DNA of 64,000 bases, taken from NCBI RefSeq assembly GCF_030269925.1, contig NC_085128.1, positions 3,722,501 to 3,786,500 on the forward strand. The letters run 5' to 3'. The translations under genes and the position numbers were made by a program. Below, piece by piece: positions 1 through 14,812 of this stretch (position 1 is its first letter; each line of letters opens with the position of its first letter). The DNA is from Bombyx mori. Its lineage: Eukaryota; Arthropoda; Insecta; Lepidoptera; Bombycidae. The notes beneath the pieces are model-generated. The model saw nothing but the letters and a program-made list of their open reading frames with translations, made no database searches and was not told the origin of the DNA.

Positions 1-2469
1 AAAAGTTTTAAATACCTGAGTAAATCGCATAATGCTCGGTTAAACTGGATAATAAATGGAAATGATTTTAAAACAAGGAGGTTTCGACATTTTAAAGGTT
101 TATGAAAATTAAAACACATTTAATCTTCATTGCTTATAAACCTTCATTTATTTGGAAGTATTGTATTGTTCCTGCAGAATATAACAAAATTATAAATTAA
201 GAACTTCGTGCACGAGGAAATTTGTCGTTAATAAAATATGAGACTTTTAATCGCTTAAAGAAAATTTTATGTCGTACAGACGTAGGTACAGTCTGAATAA
301 CGGATAATCGGAATTATACATAATAACACAAGTGCGTGTTTGTGATGTGGTTTTATTGCAGTTATTTTTTATAATTTATAAATGATATATTGGATGTCTG
401 TTGAATGTGTGTTATCGTTTAATATGAAAGTAATTGTTGCTGCAATATATTAAAATGTGTAGGTAGTAGGAATTCGTGTTCTGAAATAAAAGTTGTCAGT
501 GAAATGCAAATCCATTCTTAATATTTGAATAAGGTGTGTTTTTATTAAAATCGTTAAAAAAGTTCAAAATTCTGGTGCCATACAATGAATCTGTCTAGAA
601 TTGATACTGATGGGAGTGAAAAAATATGTCTAGTTAATGTTTGAAAAGTGCAGAATAGTGCCAATTTTTATAATGTGATGTGTGCAATAAAATATTATGA
701 AATTGAAATGACCAGTAAATTTGAGTAAAATTACGAAAATTTACTAAAACTATTTTTGTTGACACCTAATGTATTTTCCGACTGGCATTGACACAGCAGA
801 TGCAGATCATTGAATTCAAATTCTGAAAAGACAAACAAGGAACAGGAAAATATAAATGAGTCTTTATGAAATGTTCAGCAGTTATGTACTTATGGAGTGG
901 GCTATAATAAAGATATGAATTTTCAAAAGGTACTCAAAAACATTTAAAATTTTAAGTTACATTCAAGATTGCCATTTTAAGCAAAAACAGAAGCAGTAAA
1001 AAAAAAGTAAATTTTTTTTGATTAGCTTGTTTAGTTGTCGGTTTGTTGCCTTTAATAATTTATTTTATTTACAGAAAAGTAGCAATAACAGTTTAGAAAA
1101 CAATGTCTACAGAAACAAAACTTTCTAAAAATTGAGTTTAAAAAAAGCATTATCCCTCCATATAGAATTAATATATTTTTGTTAAATCATGATCTCTGTA
1201 AGCTATTACATAAATCTATTTTATAAGTAGACATACTATGCCTAGATATAACTTTGTATAAGAATGAGGGGATTACCATAAATTTTGAAAACTATTGTAT
1301 ACAGTATATGTATATTAGTACTTATATGGTGTTCTGTTATAACTGTCATTTATTTTCTGATAGAGTATTCAAACTGAATTTGACAAAATTAAAGATTGGT
1401 ATTGTAATGTTTACAGTGAAATCCCGTGGATTACAATATGATTTGCATTCCAACCCATAGTAGTAGTTTACTGATGCTGGAACAACAGTGAGTGAGGGTT
1501 AGAAATTAATATTTAAACAATATTTGAAACAATTAATAGGACAGAATATCAAAGATTTTTTAATTAATTTTATGTTTATCCTTTTTAAATACTAACCATT
1601 TACTGATGATGAATATAATTTTTTGAATATAATTGTATAATATAATATTTGTTTTCATAGTATACATGTTTAAATATATCCATGTTTATAACCAAAATTA
1701 CCGTAGTATGAATTTTTATTTATTATGTATAGTATACTTTTTCAGTACACTTAAAAACCTTTTTGTTAAAAAACTCGTAACAGTAGGTATCATTGTAGTT
1801 TGAAGGAAATTAAAATTTATATAATAAGTGCTTCATTGTTTTCTTTAAAATTATAATTTTAGTCTTTGTTGGCTTGAACGAAACATTAAAACAAGAAAAA
1901 ATTTCATTAGGTTTAAATAAGATAAAGATAATTACTAAGTTCTGTATACAATCTTAAGAAAACATAGAATCAGGAAATAAGGCCAATTGTAAAAGGCATA
2001 CACATCTGTATTGCCTGAGTAACTTTTTGTTTTCATAAATTATAACTAGTTTAAAAAATCTATGATGACCAAAGCCAGTACATGTAAGTGCTTTAACAAA
2101 TTAGTACAACAATAATGATGACAAAATATTTCATAAATGTTTCTATGCATCTAAGACAATCCAAAGATATTCTACAGATTACATGAAATGGACTTTAATA
2201 TATGGTTCCTAAAATTAAAATTATGAAACATATTACTTACATTATATTTAGTTCGAAAGTGCACATCACTTTGCTAATTACGTTTAAATAATATAGGTAG
2301 ATAGCTAATTTCTTACAAAAGCAATTCTGACTATAACAGAGTAAAATATGAGTAGGCAATAAGTATATATCTTATCATTTATTCATTAGTTTTCGTTTTG
2401 TAATTAGGAAAACTTCAACTTACAAAGGGGAATTCTAACTTAAGCATATTCAAGTAAGCAATCTTAATT
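1..2469. other. AT-rich non-coding DNA, no feature recognised
   Basis: This stretch is strongly AT-rich and dense in stop codons in all frames. The longest frame (1254-1460, 68 codons) has no recognisable domain and low-complexity composition, so I treat it as chance. I see no transposon terminus, tRNA box or splice-flanked exon. It may be intergenic or intronic; the sequence does not decide. Confidence 0.6.
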
Positions 2470-2810
2470 TTTAAAACAAGGTCGGGTTTGTTCGAACATT
2501 TACAACTCGAGAACGGCTCGACCGATTTTCATGGTTTTTGATTCGTTTTATTTGTCTCCGTCCCGAATTGGAAAATACCGATTAAAAACATTGGAAATTT
2601 TACGAAAAAATAGAAGGAAAGACCTGTTCATCCCGTTGATACGGTAAATTCTCCCCTCATGTTAAAGAACGTATTTAAATAACGGTTTCGGATCGACAAG
2701 ATACATCCACAATATTATGATAATAGCGTATTTTAGATTTTTTTTAAAATAGGCACCTATCTACCTACCTGCTCACTTACCTACTTAATGGAAAGGGATT
2801 GATATACTGG
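2470..2810. repeat. Possible dispersed repeat patch left of the satellite
   Basis: The sequence around 2500-2560 ('ctcgagaacggctcgaccga' and the following text) resembles a phrase common in lepidopteran dispersed elements, where variants of 'gaacggctgaaccgatttt' recur near element ends. No terminal repeat or target-site duplication could be found, so family and borders are undecided. A short tetranucleotide-like run 'ctacctacctgctcacttac' lies at about 2761-2783. Confidence 0.3.
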
Positions 2811-5410
2811 TTGTCAAATATCTAAGCGTGCGTTCCACTGAAGTAGGAAACCTGGTCTATGGTGCGTTCCGATATTTATATTGTATACAAATTAAGGAGA
2901 AAATATGTCAAGCTATGATACGCCTGGATTGTACTGCCTTAATGACAAAGTGATATTTACTTCAGCAAATCAGCAAATGTGATAAACATTGCGGTCGATC
3001 GGTGTGAATATTATTTCTAGTTAAAAGGTACTAATTCCTATGTTTACAAATATGTTATCACCATCAAAAAATAAGAACTAAAAAACTGCAATAGGACGCA
3101 AATAGGTTCACTAACCAAAAGAAAATGCTATTTATCTTCTATATTAATTCAGTTCTTCTTCGTAATTATTACTTTGTTCAGAAATCTAGCGTAAGACAAT
3201 CTATAATAAGTTGATAACGAATTATTTGATAAACATTGCGGTTGATCGGTGTGAATATTATTTATAGTATAAGAGTAATAATACCTATGTTTACAAGTAT
3301 TTTATCCAGCTATCAAAAAATTAAAGCGAATAAAAAACTGCAATAAGACGCGAATAGGTTCACTTACCGAAGGATAGTTAGTATTTAACTTTCACATTTA
3401 GTTTGTTTTCGAAATTATTTACTTTGTTCAGAAATCTGGCGTTAGACAATCTAAAGGTAGTAAGTAGATAACGAATTATTTGATAAACATATCGGATGAT
3501 CGGTGCGAATATTAATTCGAGTTATAAGTTACTATTTATCAAATATTTTTATCAAACTTTCAAAAAATTTAAGGAATTAAAAAACTGCAATAGGACACGA
3601 CTAGGTTCACTTACCAAAGTATAATTGTTATTTATCTTCTATATAAATTTACTTTGTTTTCGATATTATTTACTTTGTTCAGAAATCTGGCACTAGTTAA
3701 TCTAAAAGTATTGATAACGAATTATTTGATAAATATTGCAATTGATCGGTATGAATATTATTTAGAGTTAAATGGTACTATGTAATTCCTATGTTTACAA
3801 ATATGTTATCAAACTATCAACCAATTTAATGAACTAAAAAACTGCAATAGGACGCGAATAGGTTCACCTACCAACGGATAGTTATTATTTAGCTTGTATA
3901 TGAATTTAGTTCTTTTTCAAAATTATTAACTTGGTTCAGAAATTTGGCATTAGATGATCTAAAATTAGTTGATAATTAATTATTTGATAAACATCGCGGT
4001 TGATCGGTATGAATATTATTTCGAGTAAAACGGTACTAATAACTATGTTTACAAATATGTTATCAAACTACCAAAAAGCTTGAGGAACTGAAAAACTACA
4101 ATAGGACACTTAGGACAAATAGGTTCACTTATCAAAATATAATTATTATTGAGCTTCCATATTTTTTTTTTTTTTCGAAATTGATTGCTTTGTTCAGAAA
4201 TTTGGCGTTAGATAATCTATAATCAGTTGATAACGAATTATTTGATAAACATTGCGGTTGATCGGTGTGAATAGTATTTCTAGTATAAGAGTAATAATTC
4301 CTATGTTTACAAATATGTTACCAAACTACCAAAATTTTAAGGAACTAAAAAACTACCGTAGGACACGGTTAGGTTCACTTACCAAAATATAATTGATAAT
4401 GGACTTCTATATAAATTTACTTTGTTATTGAAATTATTTACTTTGATCAGAAATCGGGCGTTAGATAATCTAAAAGTAGTTAGTTGATAACGAATTATTT
4501 GATAAACATTGCGATTGATCGGTGTGAATATTGATCAAACTATCAAAACATTTAAGGAACTAAAATACTGCAAAAGAATGGGAATAGGTTCACTTACCTA
4601 CGGATAGTTATTAATTAGTAGCTTCTATGTAAATTTAGTTCTTTTTCGTAATTATTTACTATGTTCAGAAACCTGGCATTAGCTAATCTAAAAATATTGA
4701 TAACGAATTATTTGATAAATATTGCGATTGATCGGTGTGAATATTGTTTCTAGTTAAAAGGTACTAATAACTGTTTACAAATATGTTATCAAACTACCAA
4801 AAAGCTTAAGGCACTGAAAAACTGCAATAGGACACGATTAGGTTCACTTACCAAAATATAATTGATAATAGACTTCTATATAAATTTACTTTGTTATTGA
4901 AATTATTTACTTTGATCAGAAATCTGGCGTTAGATAATATAAAATTAGATAATAACAAATTATTTGAGAAAAATTGCCGTTGATCGGTATGAATATTATT
5001 TTTAGTTAAAAGGTACTAATAACTATGTTTACAAATATGTTATCAAACTATCAAAACATTTAAGGAACTAAAAAACTGCAATAGGATGGGAATAGGTTCA
5101 CTTACCTACGGATAGTTATTATTGAGATTATATATAAATTTAAATGTTTTCGAAATTATTTACTTTGTTCAGAAATCTGGCGTTAGATAATCTAAACTTA
5201 GTTGATAACAAATTATTTGATAAACATTGCAATTGATCGGTGTGAATATTGTTTCTAGTTAAAAAGTATTAATAACTATGTTTACAAAATATATGCTGTC
5301 AAACTACCAAAAAAGTTAAGGAACTAAAAAACTTCAATAGGACGGGAATAGAATTATTTACCAAAATATAATTGTTATTTAGCTTCTACATAAATTTAGT
5401 TTTTTTTTCG

Positions 5411-8400
5411 AAATTATTTACTTTGTTCAGAAATCTGGCGTTAGATAATCTAAAAGTATTGATAACGAATTATTTGATAAACATTGCGATTGATCGGTGT
5501 GAATATTGTTTTTAGTTAAAAGGTACTATTAACTATGTTTACAATTATGTTATCAAACTATCAAAACATTTAAGGAACTAAATAATTGCAATAGGACGCG
5601 TATAGGTTCACCTACCAACGGATAGTTATTATTTCGCTTCTATATAAATTTACATGTTTTCAAAATTATTTACTTTGTTTAGAAATGGAGCGTTAGATAA
5701 TCTAAACTTAATTGATAACGAATTATTTGATAAACATTGCGGTTGATTGGCGTGAATATTATGTCTACATAAAAGGTACTAATTAGTATGTTTACAAATA
5801 TGTTATCAAACTATCAAAATATTTAAGGAACTAAATAATTGCAATAGGACGCGTATAGGTTCACCTACCAATGGATAGTTATTATTTCGCTTCTATATAA
5901 ATTTACATGTTTTCGAAATTATTTACTTTGTTCAGAAATCTGGCGTAAGATGATCAAAAATTATTTGATAAACATTGCGGTTGATCCGTGTGAATATTGT
6001 GTCTAGTTATGTTATCAAACTACCAAAAATTTAAAGGAACTAAAAAACTGCAAAATGATGGGAATAGGTTCACTTACCTACGGATAGTTATTAATTAGTA
6101 GCTTCTATATAAATTTAGATATTTTTCGAAATGATTTGCTTTTTTCAGAAATCTGGTACTAGCTAATCTAAAAGTATTGATAACGAATTATTTGATAAAC
6201 ATTGCGGTTGATTGGCGTGAATATTATTTCTACATAAAAGGTACTAATTAGTATGTTTACAAATATGTTATCAAACTATCAAAACATTTAAGGAACTAAA
6301 TAATTGCAATAGGACGCGTATAGGTTCACCTACCAACGGATAGTTATTATTTCGCTTCTATATAGATTTACATGTTTTCGAAATTATTTACTTTGTTCAG
6401 AAATCTGGCGTTAGACAATCTAAAGGTAGTAAGTAAGTAGATAACGAATTATTTGATAAACGTATCGGATGATCGGTGCGAATATTAATTTGAGTTATAA
6501 GGTACTATTTATCAAATATTTTTATCAAACTTTCAAAATATTTAAGGAATTAAAAAACTGCAATAGGACACTACTAGGTTCACTTACCAAAGTATAATTA
6601 TTATTGAGCTTCCATATAATTTTTTTTTTCGAAATTGTTTGCTTTGTTCAGAAATTTGGCGTTAGATAATCTATAATCAGTTGATAACGAATTATTTGAT
6701 AAACATTGCGGTTGATCGGTGTGAATAGTATTTCTAGTATAAGAGTAATAATTCCTATGTTTACAAATATGTTACCAAACTACCAAAATTTTAAGGAACT
6801 AAAAAACTACCGTAGGACACGGTCAGGTTCACTTACCAAAATATAATTGATAATGGACTTCTATATAAATTTACTTTGTTATTGAAATTATTTACTTTGA
6901 TCAGAAATCGGGCGTTAGATAATCTAAAAGTAGTTAGTTGATAACGAATTATTTGATAAACATTGCGATTGATCAGTGTGAATATTGATCAAACTATCAA
7001 AACATTTAAGGAACTAAAATACTGCAAAAGAATGGGAATAGGTTCACTTACCTACGGATAGTTATTAATTAGTAGCTTCTATATAAATTTAGAACATTTT
7101 CAAAATTATTTACTTTGTTCAGAAATCTGGTACTAGCTAATCTAAAAGAATTGATAACGAATTATTTGATAAACATTGCGATTGATCGGTGTGAATATTG
7201 TTTCTAGTTAATAAGTACTAATAATTATGTTTAAAAATACGTTAACAAACTATCAAAACATTTAAGGAACTAAAAAACTGCAATAGGATGGAAATAGGGT
7301 TCACTTATCTACGGACAATTATTAATTAGTAGCTTCTATATAAATTTAGATCCTTTTCGAAATTATTGACTTTGTTCAGAAATCTGGTACTAGCTAATCT
7401 AAAGGTATTGATAACGAGTTATTTGATAAACACTGCGATGGATCGATATGAAAATTATTTTTAGTTAAAAAGTACTAATAACTATGTTTACAAATACGTT
7501 AAAAAACTATCAAAATATTTAAGGAACTAAAAAACTGCACTAGGACGTAAATAGGTTCACTTACCTACGGATAGTTATTAATTAGTAGCTTCTATGTAAA
7601 TTTAGTTCTTTTTCGTAATTATTTACTATGTTCAGAAACCTGGCATTAGCTAATCTAAAAATATTGATAACGAATTATTTGATAAATATTGCGATTGATC
7701 GGTGTGAATATTGTTTCTAGTATAAGAGTAATAATTCCTATGTTTACAAATATGTTACCAAACTACCAAAATTTTAAGGAACTAAAAAACTGCAATAGGA
7801 TGGGAATAGGTTCACTTACCTACGGATAGTTATTATTTAGATTCTACATAAATTTAGTTTTTTTTTTCGAAATTATTTACTATGTTCATAAATCTGGCGT
7901 TAGATAATCCAAAAGTATTGATAACGAATTATTTGATAAACATTGCGATTGATCGGTGTGAATAGTATTTCTAGTATAAGAGTAATAATTCCTATGTTTA
8001 CAAATATGATACCAAACTACCAAATTTTTAAGGAACTAAAAAACTACCGTAGGACACGGTCAGGTTCACTTACCAAAATATAATTGATAATAGACTTCTA
8101 TATAAATTTACTTTGTTATTGAAATTATTTACTTTGATCAGAAATCTGGCGTTAGGTAATATAAAATTAGTTAATAACAAATTATTTGAGAAAAATTGCG
8201 GTTGATCGGTATGAATATTATTTTTAGTTAAAAAGTACTAATAACTATGTTTACAAATATGTTATCAAACTATCAAAACATTTAAAGAACTAAAAAACTG
8301 CAATAGGATGGGAATAGCCTCACCTACCAACGGATAGTTATTATTTCGCTTCTATATAAATTTACATGTTTTCGAAATTATTTACTTTGTTCAGAAATCT

Positions 8401-9874
8401 GGCGTAAGATGATCAAAAATTATTTGATAAACATTGCGGTTGATCGGTATGAATATTATTTTTAGTTAAAAAGTACTAATAACTATGTTTACAAATATGT
8501 TATCAAACTATCAAAACATTTAAGGAACTAAAAAACTGCAATAGGATGGGAATAGGTTCACTTACCTACGGATAGTTATTAATTAGTAGCTTCTATATAA
8601 ATTTGGATCCTTTTCGAAATGATTTACTTTTTCAGAAATCTGGTACTAGCTAATCTAAAAGTATTGATAACGAATTATTTGATAAACATTGCGATTGATC
8701 GGTGTGAATATTGTTTCTAGTTAAAAGGTACTAATAACTATGTTTACAAATATGTTATCAAACTATCAAAACATTTAAGGAACTATAAAACTGCAATAAG
8801 ATATAAATAGGTTCACTTACCAAAAGATAATTGTTATTTAGCTTCTACATAAATTCATTTTTTTTTTTTCGAAATTATTTACTTTGTTCTGGCGTAAGAT
8901 AATCTTAAAGTAGTTGATAACGAATTATTTGATAAACATTGCGATTGATTGGCGTGAATATTATTTCTACTTAAAAGGTACTAATTAGTATGTTTACAAA
9001 TATGTTATCAAACTACCAAAAAGCTTAAGGTACTGAAAAACTACAATAGGACACGATTAGGTTCACTTATCAAAATATAATTATTATTGAGCTTCTATAT
9101 AATTTTTTTTTTCGAAATTGTTTGCTTTGTTCAGAAAGTTGGCGTTAGATCATCTATAATCAGTTGATAACGAATTATTTGATAAACGTTGATCGGTGTG
9201 AATAGTATTTCTAGTATAAGAGTAATAATTCCTATGTTTACAAATATGATACCAAACTACCAAAATTTTAAGGAACTAAAAAACTACCGTAGGACACGGC
9301 CAGGTTCACTTACCAAAATATAATTGATAATAGACTTCTATATAAATTTACTTTGTTATTGAAATTATTTACTTTGATCAGAAATCTGGCGTTAGGTAAT
9401 ATAAAATTAGTTAATAACAAATTATTTGAGAAAAATTGCGGTTGATCGGTATGAATATTATTTTTAGTTAAAAAGTACTAATAACTATGTTTACAAACAT
9501 GTTATCAAACTATCAAAACATTTAAGGAACTAAAAAACTGCAATAGGATGGAAATAGGGTTCACTTATCTACGGACAATTATTAATTAGTAGCTTCTATA
9601 TAAATTTAGATCCTTTTCGAAATTATTGACTTTGTTCAGAAATCTGCCGTTAGATAATCTAAAAGTATTATTGATAACGAATTATTTGATAAACATTGCG
9701 ATTGATCGGTGTGAATATTGTTTTTAGTTAAAAGGTACTAATAACTATGTTAACAAATATGTTATCAAATCATAGAAACATTTAAGGAAATAAAAAACTG
9801 CAATAGGACGCGAATAGGTTCACTTACCAACGGATAGTTATTATTTCGCTTCTATATAAATTTACATGTTTTCA
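5411..9874. repeat. Satellite higher-order block, copy 1 (4,464 bp, 18 monomers)
   Basis: Every rare variant checked in this block recurs exactly 4,464 bp downstream. Examples are 'aggtactattaactatg' at 5521 and 9985, 'accaatggat' near 5868 and 10332, 'gataccaaactaccaaattt' near 8009 and 12473, and 'cggccaggtt' near 9298 and 13762. I counted 18 occurrences of the 'ttatttgataaac' landmark from 5461 to 9669, so the mean monomer is exactly 248 bp. This is the first of two abutting copies. Confidence 0.93.
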
Positions 9875-12800
9875 AAATTATTTACTTTGTTCAGAAATCT
9901 GGCGTTAGATAATCTAAAAGTATTGATAACGAATTATTTGATAAACATTGCGATTGATCGGTGTGAATATTGTTTTTAGTTAAAAGGTACTATTAACTAT
10001 GTTTACAATTATGTTATCAAACTATCAAAACATTTAAGGAACTAAATAATTGCAATAGGACGCGTATAGGTTCACCTACCAACGGATAGTTATTATTTCG
10101 CTTCTATATAAATTTACATGTTTTCAAAATTATTTACTTTGTTTAGAAATGGAGCGTTAGATAATCTAAACTTAATTGATAACGAATTATTTGATAAACA
10201 TTGCGGTTGATTGGCGTGAATATTATGTCTACATAAAAGGTACTAATTAGTATGTTTACAAATATGTTATCAAACTATCAAAATATTTAAGGAACTAAAT
10301 AATTGCAATAGGACGCGTATAGGTTCACCTACCAATGGATAGTTATTATTTCGCTTCTATATAAATTTACATGTTTTCGAAATTATTTACTTTGTTCAGA
10401 AATCTGGCGTAAGATGATCAAAAATTATTTGATAAACATTGCGGTTGATCCGTGTGAATATTGTGTCTAGTTATGTTATCAAACTACCAAAAATTTAAAG
10501 GAACTAAAAAACTGCAAAATGATGGGAATAGGTTCACTTACCTACGGATAGTTATTAATTAGTAGCTTCTATATAAATTTAGATATTTTTCGAAATGATT
10601 TGCTTTTTTCAGAAATCTGGTACTAGCTAATCTAAAAGTATTGATAACGAATTATTTGATAAACATTGCGGTTGATTGGCGTGAATATTATTTCTACATA
10701 AAAGGTACTAATTAGTATGTTTACAAATATGTTATCAAACTATCAAAACATTTAAGGAACTAAATAATTGCAATAGGACGCGTATAGGTTCACCTACCAA
10801 CGGATAGTTATTATTTCGCTTCTATATAGATTTACATGTTTTCGAAATTATTTACTTTGTTCAGAAATCTGGCGTTAGACAATCTAAAGGTAGTAAGTAA
10901 GTAGATAACGAATTATTTGATAAACGTATCGGATGATCGGTGCGAATATTAATTTGAGTTATAAGGTACTATTTATCAAATATTTTTATCAAACTTTCAA
11001 AATATTTAAGGAATTAAAAAACTGCAATAGGACACTACTAGGTTCACTTACCAAAGTATAATTATTATTGAGCTTCCATATAATTTTTTTTTTCGAAATT
11101 GTTTGCTTTGTTCAGAAATTTGGCGTTAGATAATCTATAATCAGTTGATAACGAATTATTTGATAAACATTGCGGTTGATCGGTGTGAATAGTATTTCTA
11201 GTATAAGAGTAATAATTCCTATGTTTACAAATATGTTACCAAACTACCAAAATTTTAAGGAACTAAAAAACTACCGTAGGACACGGTCAGGTTCACTTAC
11301 CAAAATATAATTGATAATGGACTTCTATATAAATTTACTTTGTTATTGAAATTATTTACTTTGATCAGAAATCGGGCGTTAGATAATCTAAAAGTAGTTA
11401 GTTGATAACGAATTATTTGATAAACATTGCGATTGATCAGTGTGAATATTGATCAAACTATCAAAACATTTAAGGAACTAAAATACTGCAAAAGAATGGG
11501 AATAGGTTCACTTACCTACGGATAGTTATTAATTAGTAGCTTCTATATAAATTTAGAACATTTTCAAAATTATTTACTTTGTTCAGAAATCTGGTACTAG
11601 CTAATCTAAAAGAATTGATAACGAATTATTTGATAAACATTGCGATTGATCGGTGTGAATATTGTTTCTAGTTAATAAGTACTAATAATTATGTTTAAAA
11701 ATACGTTAACAAACTATCAAAACATTTAAGGAACTAAAAAACTGCAATAGGATGGAAATAGGGTTCACTTATCTACGGACAATTATTAATTAGTAGCTTC
11801 TATATAAATTTAGATCCTTTTCGAAATTATTGACTTTGTTCAGAAATCTGGTACTAGCTAATCTAAAGGTATTGATAACGAGTTATTTGATAAACACTGC
11901 GATGGATCGATATGAAAATTATTTTTAGTTAAAAAGTACTAATAACTATGTTTACAAATACGTTAAAAAACTATCAAAATATTTAAGGAACTAAAAAACT
12001 GCACTAGGACGTAAATAGGTTCACTTACCTACGGATAGTTATTAATTAGTAGCTTCTATGTAAATTTAGTTCTTTTTCGTAATTATTTACTATGTTCAGA
12101 AACCTGGCATTAGCTAATCTAAAAATATTGATAACGAATTATTTGATAAATATTGCGATTGATCGGTGTGAATATTGTTTCTAGTATAAGAGTAATAATT
12201 CCTATGTTTACAAATATGTTACCAAACTACCAAAATTTTAAGGAACTAAAAAACTGCAATAGGATGGGAATAGGTTCACTTACCTACGGATAGTTATTAT
12301 TTAGATTCTACATAAATTTAGTTTTTTTTTTCGAAATTATTTACTATGTTCATAAATCTGGCGTTAGATAATCCAAAAGTATTGATAACGAATTATTTGA
12401 TAAACATTGCGATTGATCGGTGTGAATAGTATTTCTAGTATAAGAGTAATAATTCCTATGTTTACAAATATGATACCAAACTACCAAATTTTTAAGGAAC
12501 TAAAAAACTACCGTAGGACACGGTCAGGTTCACTTACCAAAATATAATTGATAATAGACTTCTATATAAATTTACTTTGTTATTGAAATTATTTACTTTG
12601 ATCAGAAATCTGGCGTTAGGTAATATAAAATTAGTTAATAACAAATTATTTGAGAAAAATTGCGGTTGATCGGTATGAATATTATTTTTAGTTAAAAAGT
12701 ACTAATAACTATGTTTACAAATATGTTATCAAACTATCAAAACATTTAAAGAACTAAAAAACTGCAATAGGATGGGAATAGCCTCACCTACCAACGGATA

Positions 12801-14344
12801 GTTATTATTTCGCTTCTATATAAATTTACATGTTTTCGAAATTATTTACTTTGTTCAGAAATCTGGCGTAAGATGATCAAAAATTATTTGATAAACATTG
12901 CGGTTGATCGGTATGAATATTATTTTTAGTTAAAAAGTACTAATAACTATGTTTACAAATATGTTATCAAACTATCAAAACATTTAAGGAACTAAAAAAC
13001 TGCAATAGGATGGGAATAGGTTCACTTACCTACGGATAGTTATTAATTAGTAGCTTCTATATAAATTTGGATCCTTTTCGAAATGATTTACTTTTTCAGA
13101 AATCTGGTACTAGCTAATCTAAAAGTATTGATAACGAATTATTTGATAAACATTGCGATTGATCGGTGTGAATATTGTTTCTAGTTAAAAGGTACTAATA
13201 ACTATGTTTACAAATATGTTATCAAACTATCAAAACATTTAAGGAACTATAAAACTGCAATAAGATATAAATAGGTTCACTTACCAAAAGATAATTGTTA
13301 TTTAGCTTCTACATAAATTCATTTTTTTTTTTTCGAAATTATTTACTTTGTTCTGGCGTAAGATAATCTTAAAGTAGTTGATAACGAATTATTTGATAAA
13401 CATTGCGATTGATTGGCGTGAATATTATTTCTACTTAAAAGGTACTAATTAGTATGTTTACAAATATGTTATCAAACTACCAAAAAGCTTAAGGTACTGA
13501 AAAACTACAATAGGACACGATTAGGTTCACTTATCAAAATATAATTATTATTGAGCTTCTATATAATTTTTTTTTTCGAAATTGTTTGCTTTGTTCAGAA
13601 AGTTGGCGTTAGATCATCTATAATCAGTTGATAACGAATTATTTGATAAACGTTGATCGGTGTGAATAGTATTTCTAGTATAAGAGTAATAATTCCTATG
13701 TTTACAAATATGATACCAAACTACCAAAATTTTAAGGAACTAAAAAACTACCGTAGGACACGGCCAGGTTCACTTACCAAAATATAATTGATAATAGACT
13801 TCTATATAAATTTACTTTGTTATTGAAATTATTTACTTTGATCAGAAATCTGGCGTTAGGTAATATAAAATTAGTTAATAACAAATTATTTGAGAAAAAT
13901 TGCGGTTGATCGGTATGAATATTATTTTTAGTTAAAAAGTACTAATAACAAACATGTTATCAAACTATCAAAACATTTAAGGAACTAAAAAACTGCAATA
14001 GGATGGAAATAGGGTTCACTTATCTACGGACAATTATTAATTAGTAGCTTCTATATAAATTTAGATCCTTTTCGAAATTATTGACTTTGTTCAGAAATCT
14101 GCCGTTAGATAATCTAAAAGTATTATTGATAACGAATTATTTGATAAACATTGCGATTGATCGGTGTGAATATTGTTTTTAGTTAAAAGGTACTAATAAC
14201 TATGTTAACAAATATGTTATCAAATCATAGAAACATTTAAGGAAATAAAAAACTGCAATAGGACGCGAATAGGTTCACTTACCAACGGATAGTTATTATT
14301 TCGCTTCTATATAAATTTACATGTTTTCAAAATTATTTACTTTG
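9875..14344. repeat. Satellite higher-order block, copy 2
   Basis: This is the second copy of the 18-monomer block, starting where copy 1 stops. The only difference I found by reading is a 9-base deletion near 13948, where copy 1 has 'actaataactatgtttacaa' and this copy has 'actaataacaaacatg'; no other substitution was noticed at the points compared. Identity ends at 14344, where copy 1 would continue 'gttcagaaatctgg' and this copy continues 'gatcagaaattgag'. Copy 2 is therefore a full unit plus about 15 bases. Confidence 0.92.
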
Positions 14345-14719
14345 ATCAGAAATTGAGCGTTAGATAATCTAAAATTAGTTGATAACGAATTATTTGATAA
14401 ACATTGCGGTTGATTGGCTTTAATATTATTCTTACTTAAAAGGTACTAATTACTTGTTTACAAATATGTTATCAAACTATCAAAACATTTAAGGAACTAT
14501 AAAACTGCAATAAGATGTAAATAGGTTCACTTACCAAAAGATAATTGTTATTTAGTTTCTATATAAATTTAGTTCTTTTTCGAAATTATTTATTTTGTTC
14601 AGAAATCTGGCGTTAGATAATATAAACTTAGTTGATAACAAATTATTTGATAAACATTGCGATTGATCGGTGTGAATATTGTTTCTAGTTAAAAGGTACT
14701 AATAACTATGTTTACAAAT

Positions 14720-14812
14720 TTATATTTATTTATTTATTTATTATTAAAAAAAAAGAACACAATATTCCTAACCTAAAAGTACATGTTATTATCCGCAACA
14801 TGCTTCGTCAGC
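14720..14812 (-). mobile_element. 93-bp retroposon 3' fragment inserted in a satellite monomer
   Basis: A monomer is interrupted here by foreign sequence flanked by the 12-bp direct repeat 'atgtttacaaat' at 14708-14719 and 14813-14824, a target-site duplication. Read on the minus strand the insert ends in an A-rich tail with TAAA-type repeats (14720-14757 on the plus strand), as expected for target-primed reverse transcription with severe 5' truncation. The body is too short to assign to a LINE or SINE family. Confidence 0.75.

Noticed and set aside
1254..1460. 68-codon open frame near the left edge
   Set aside because: AT-rich, no domain, no codon bias and no splice or promoter context; expected by chance in this composition.
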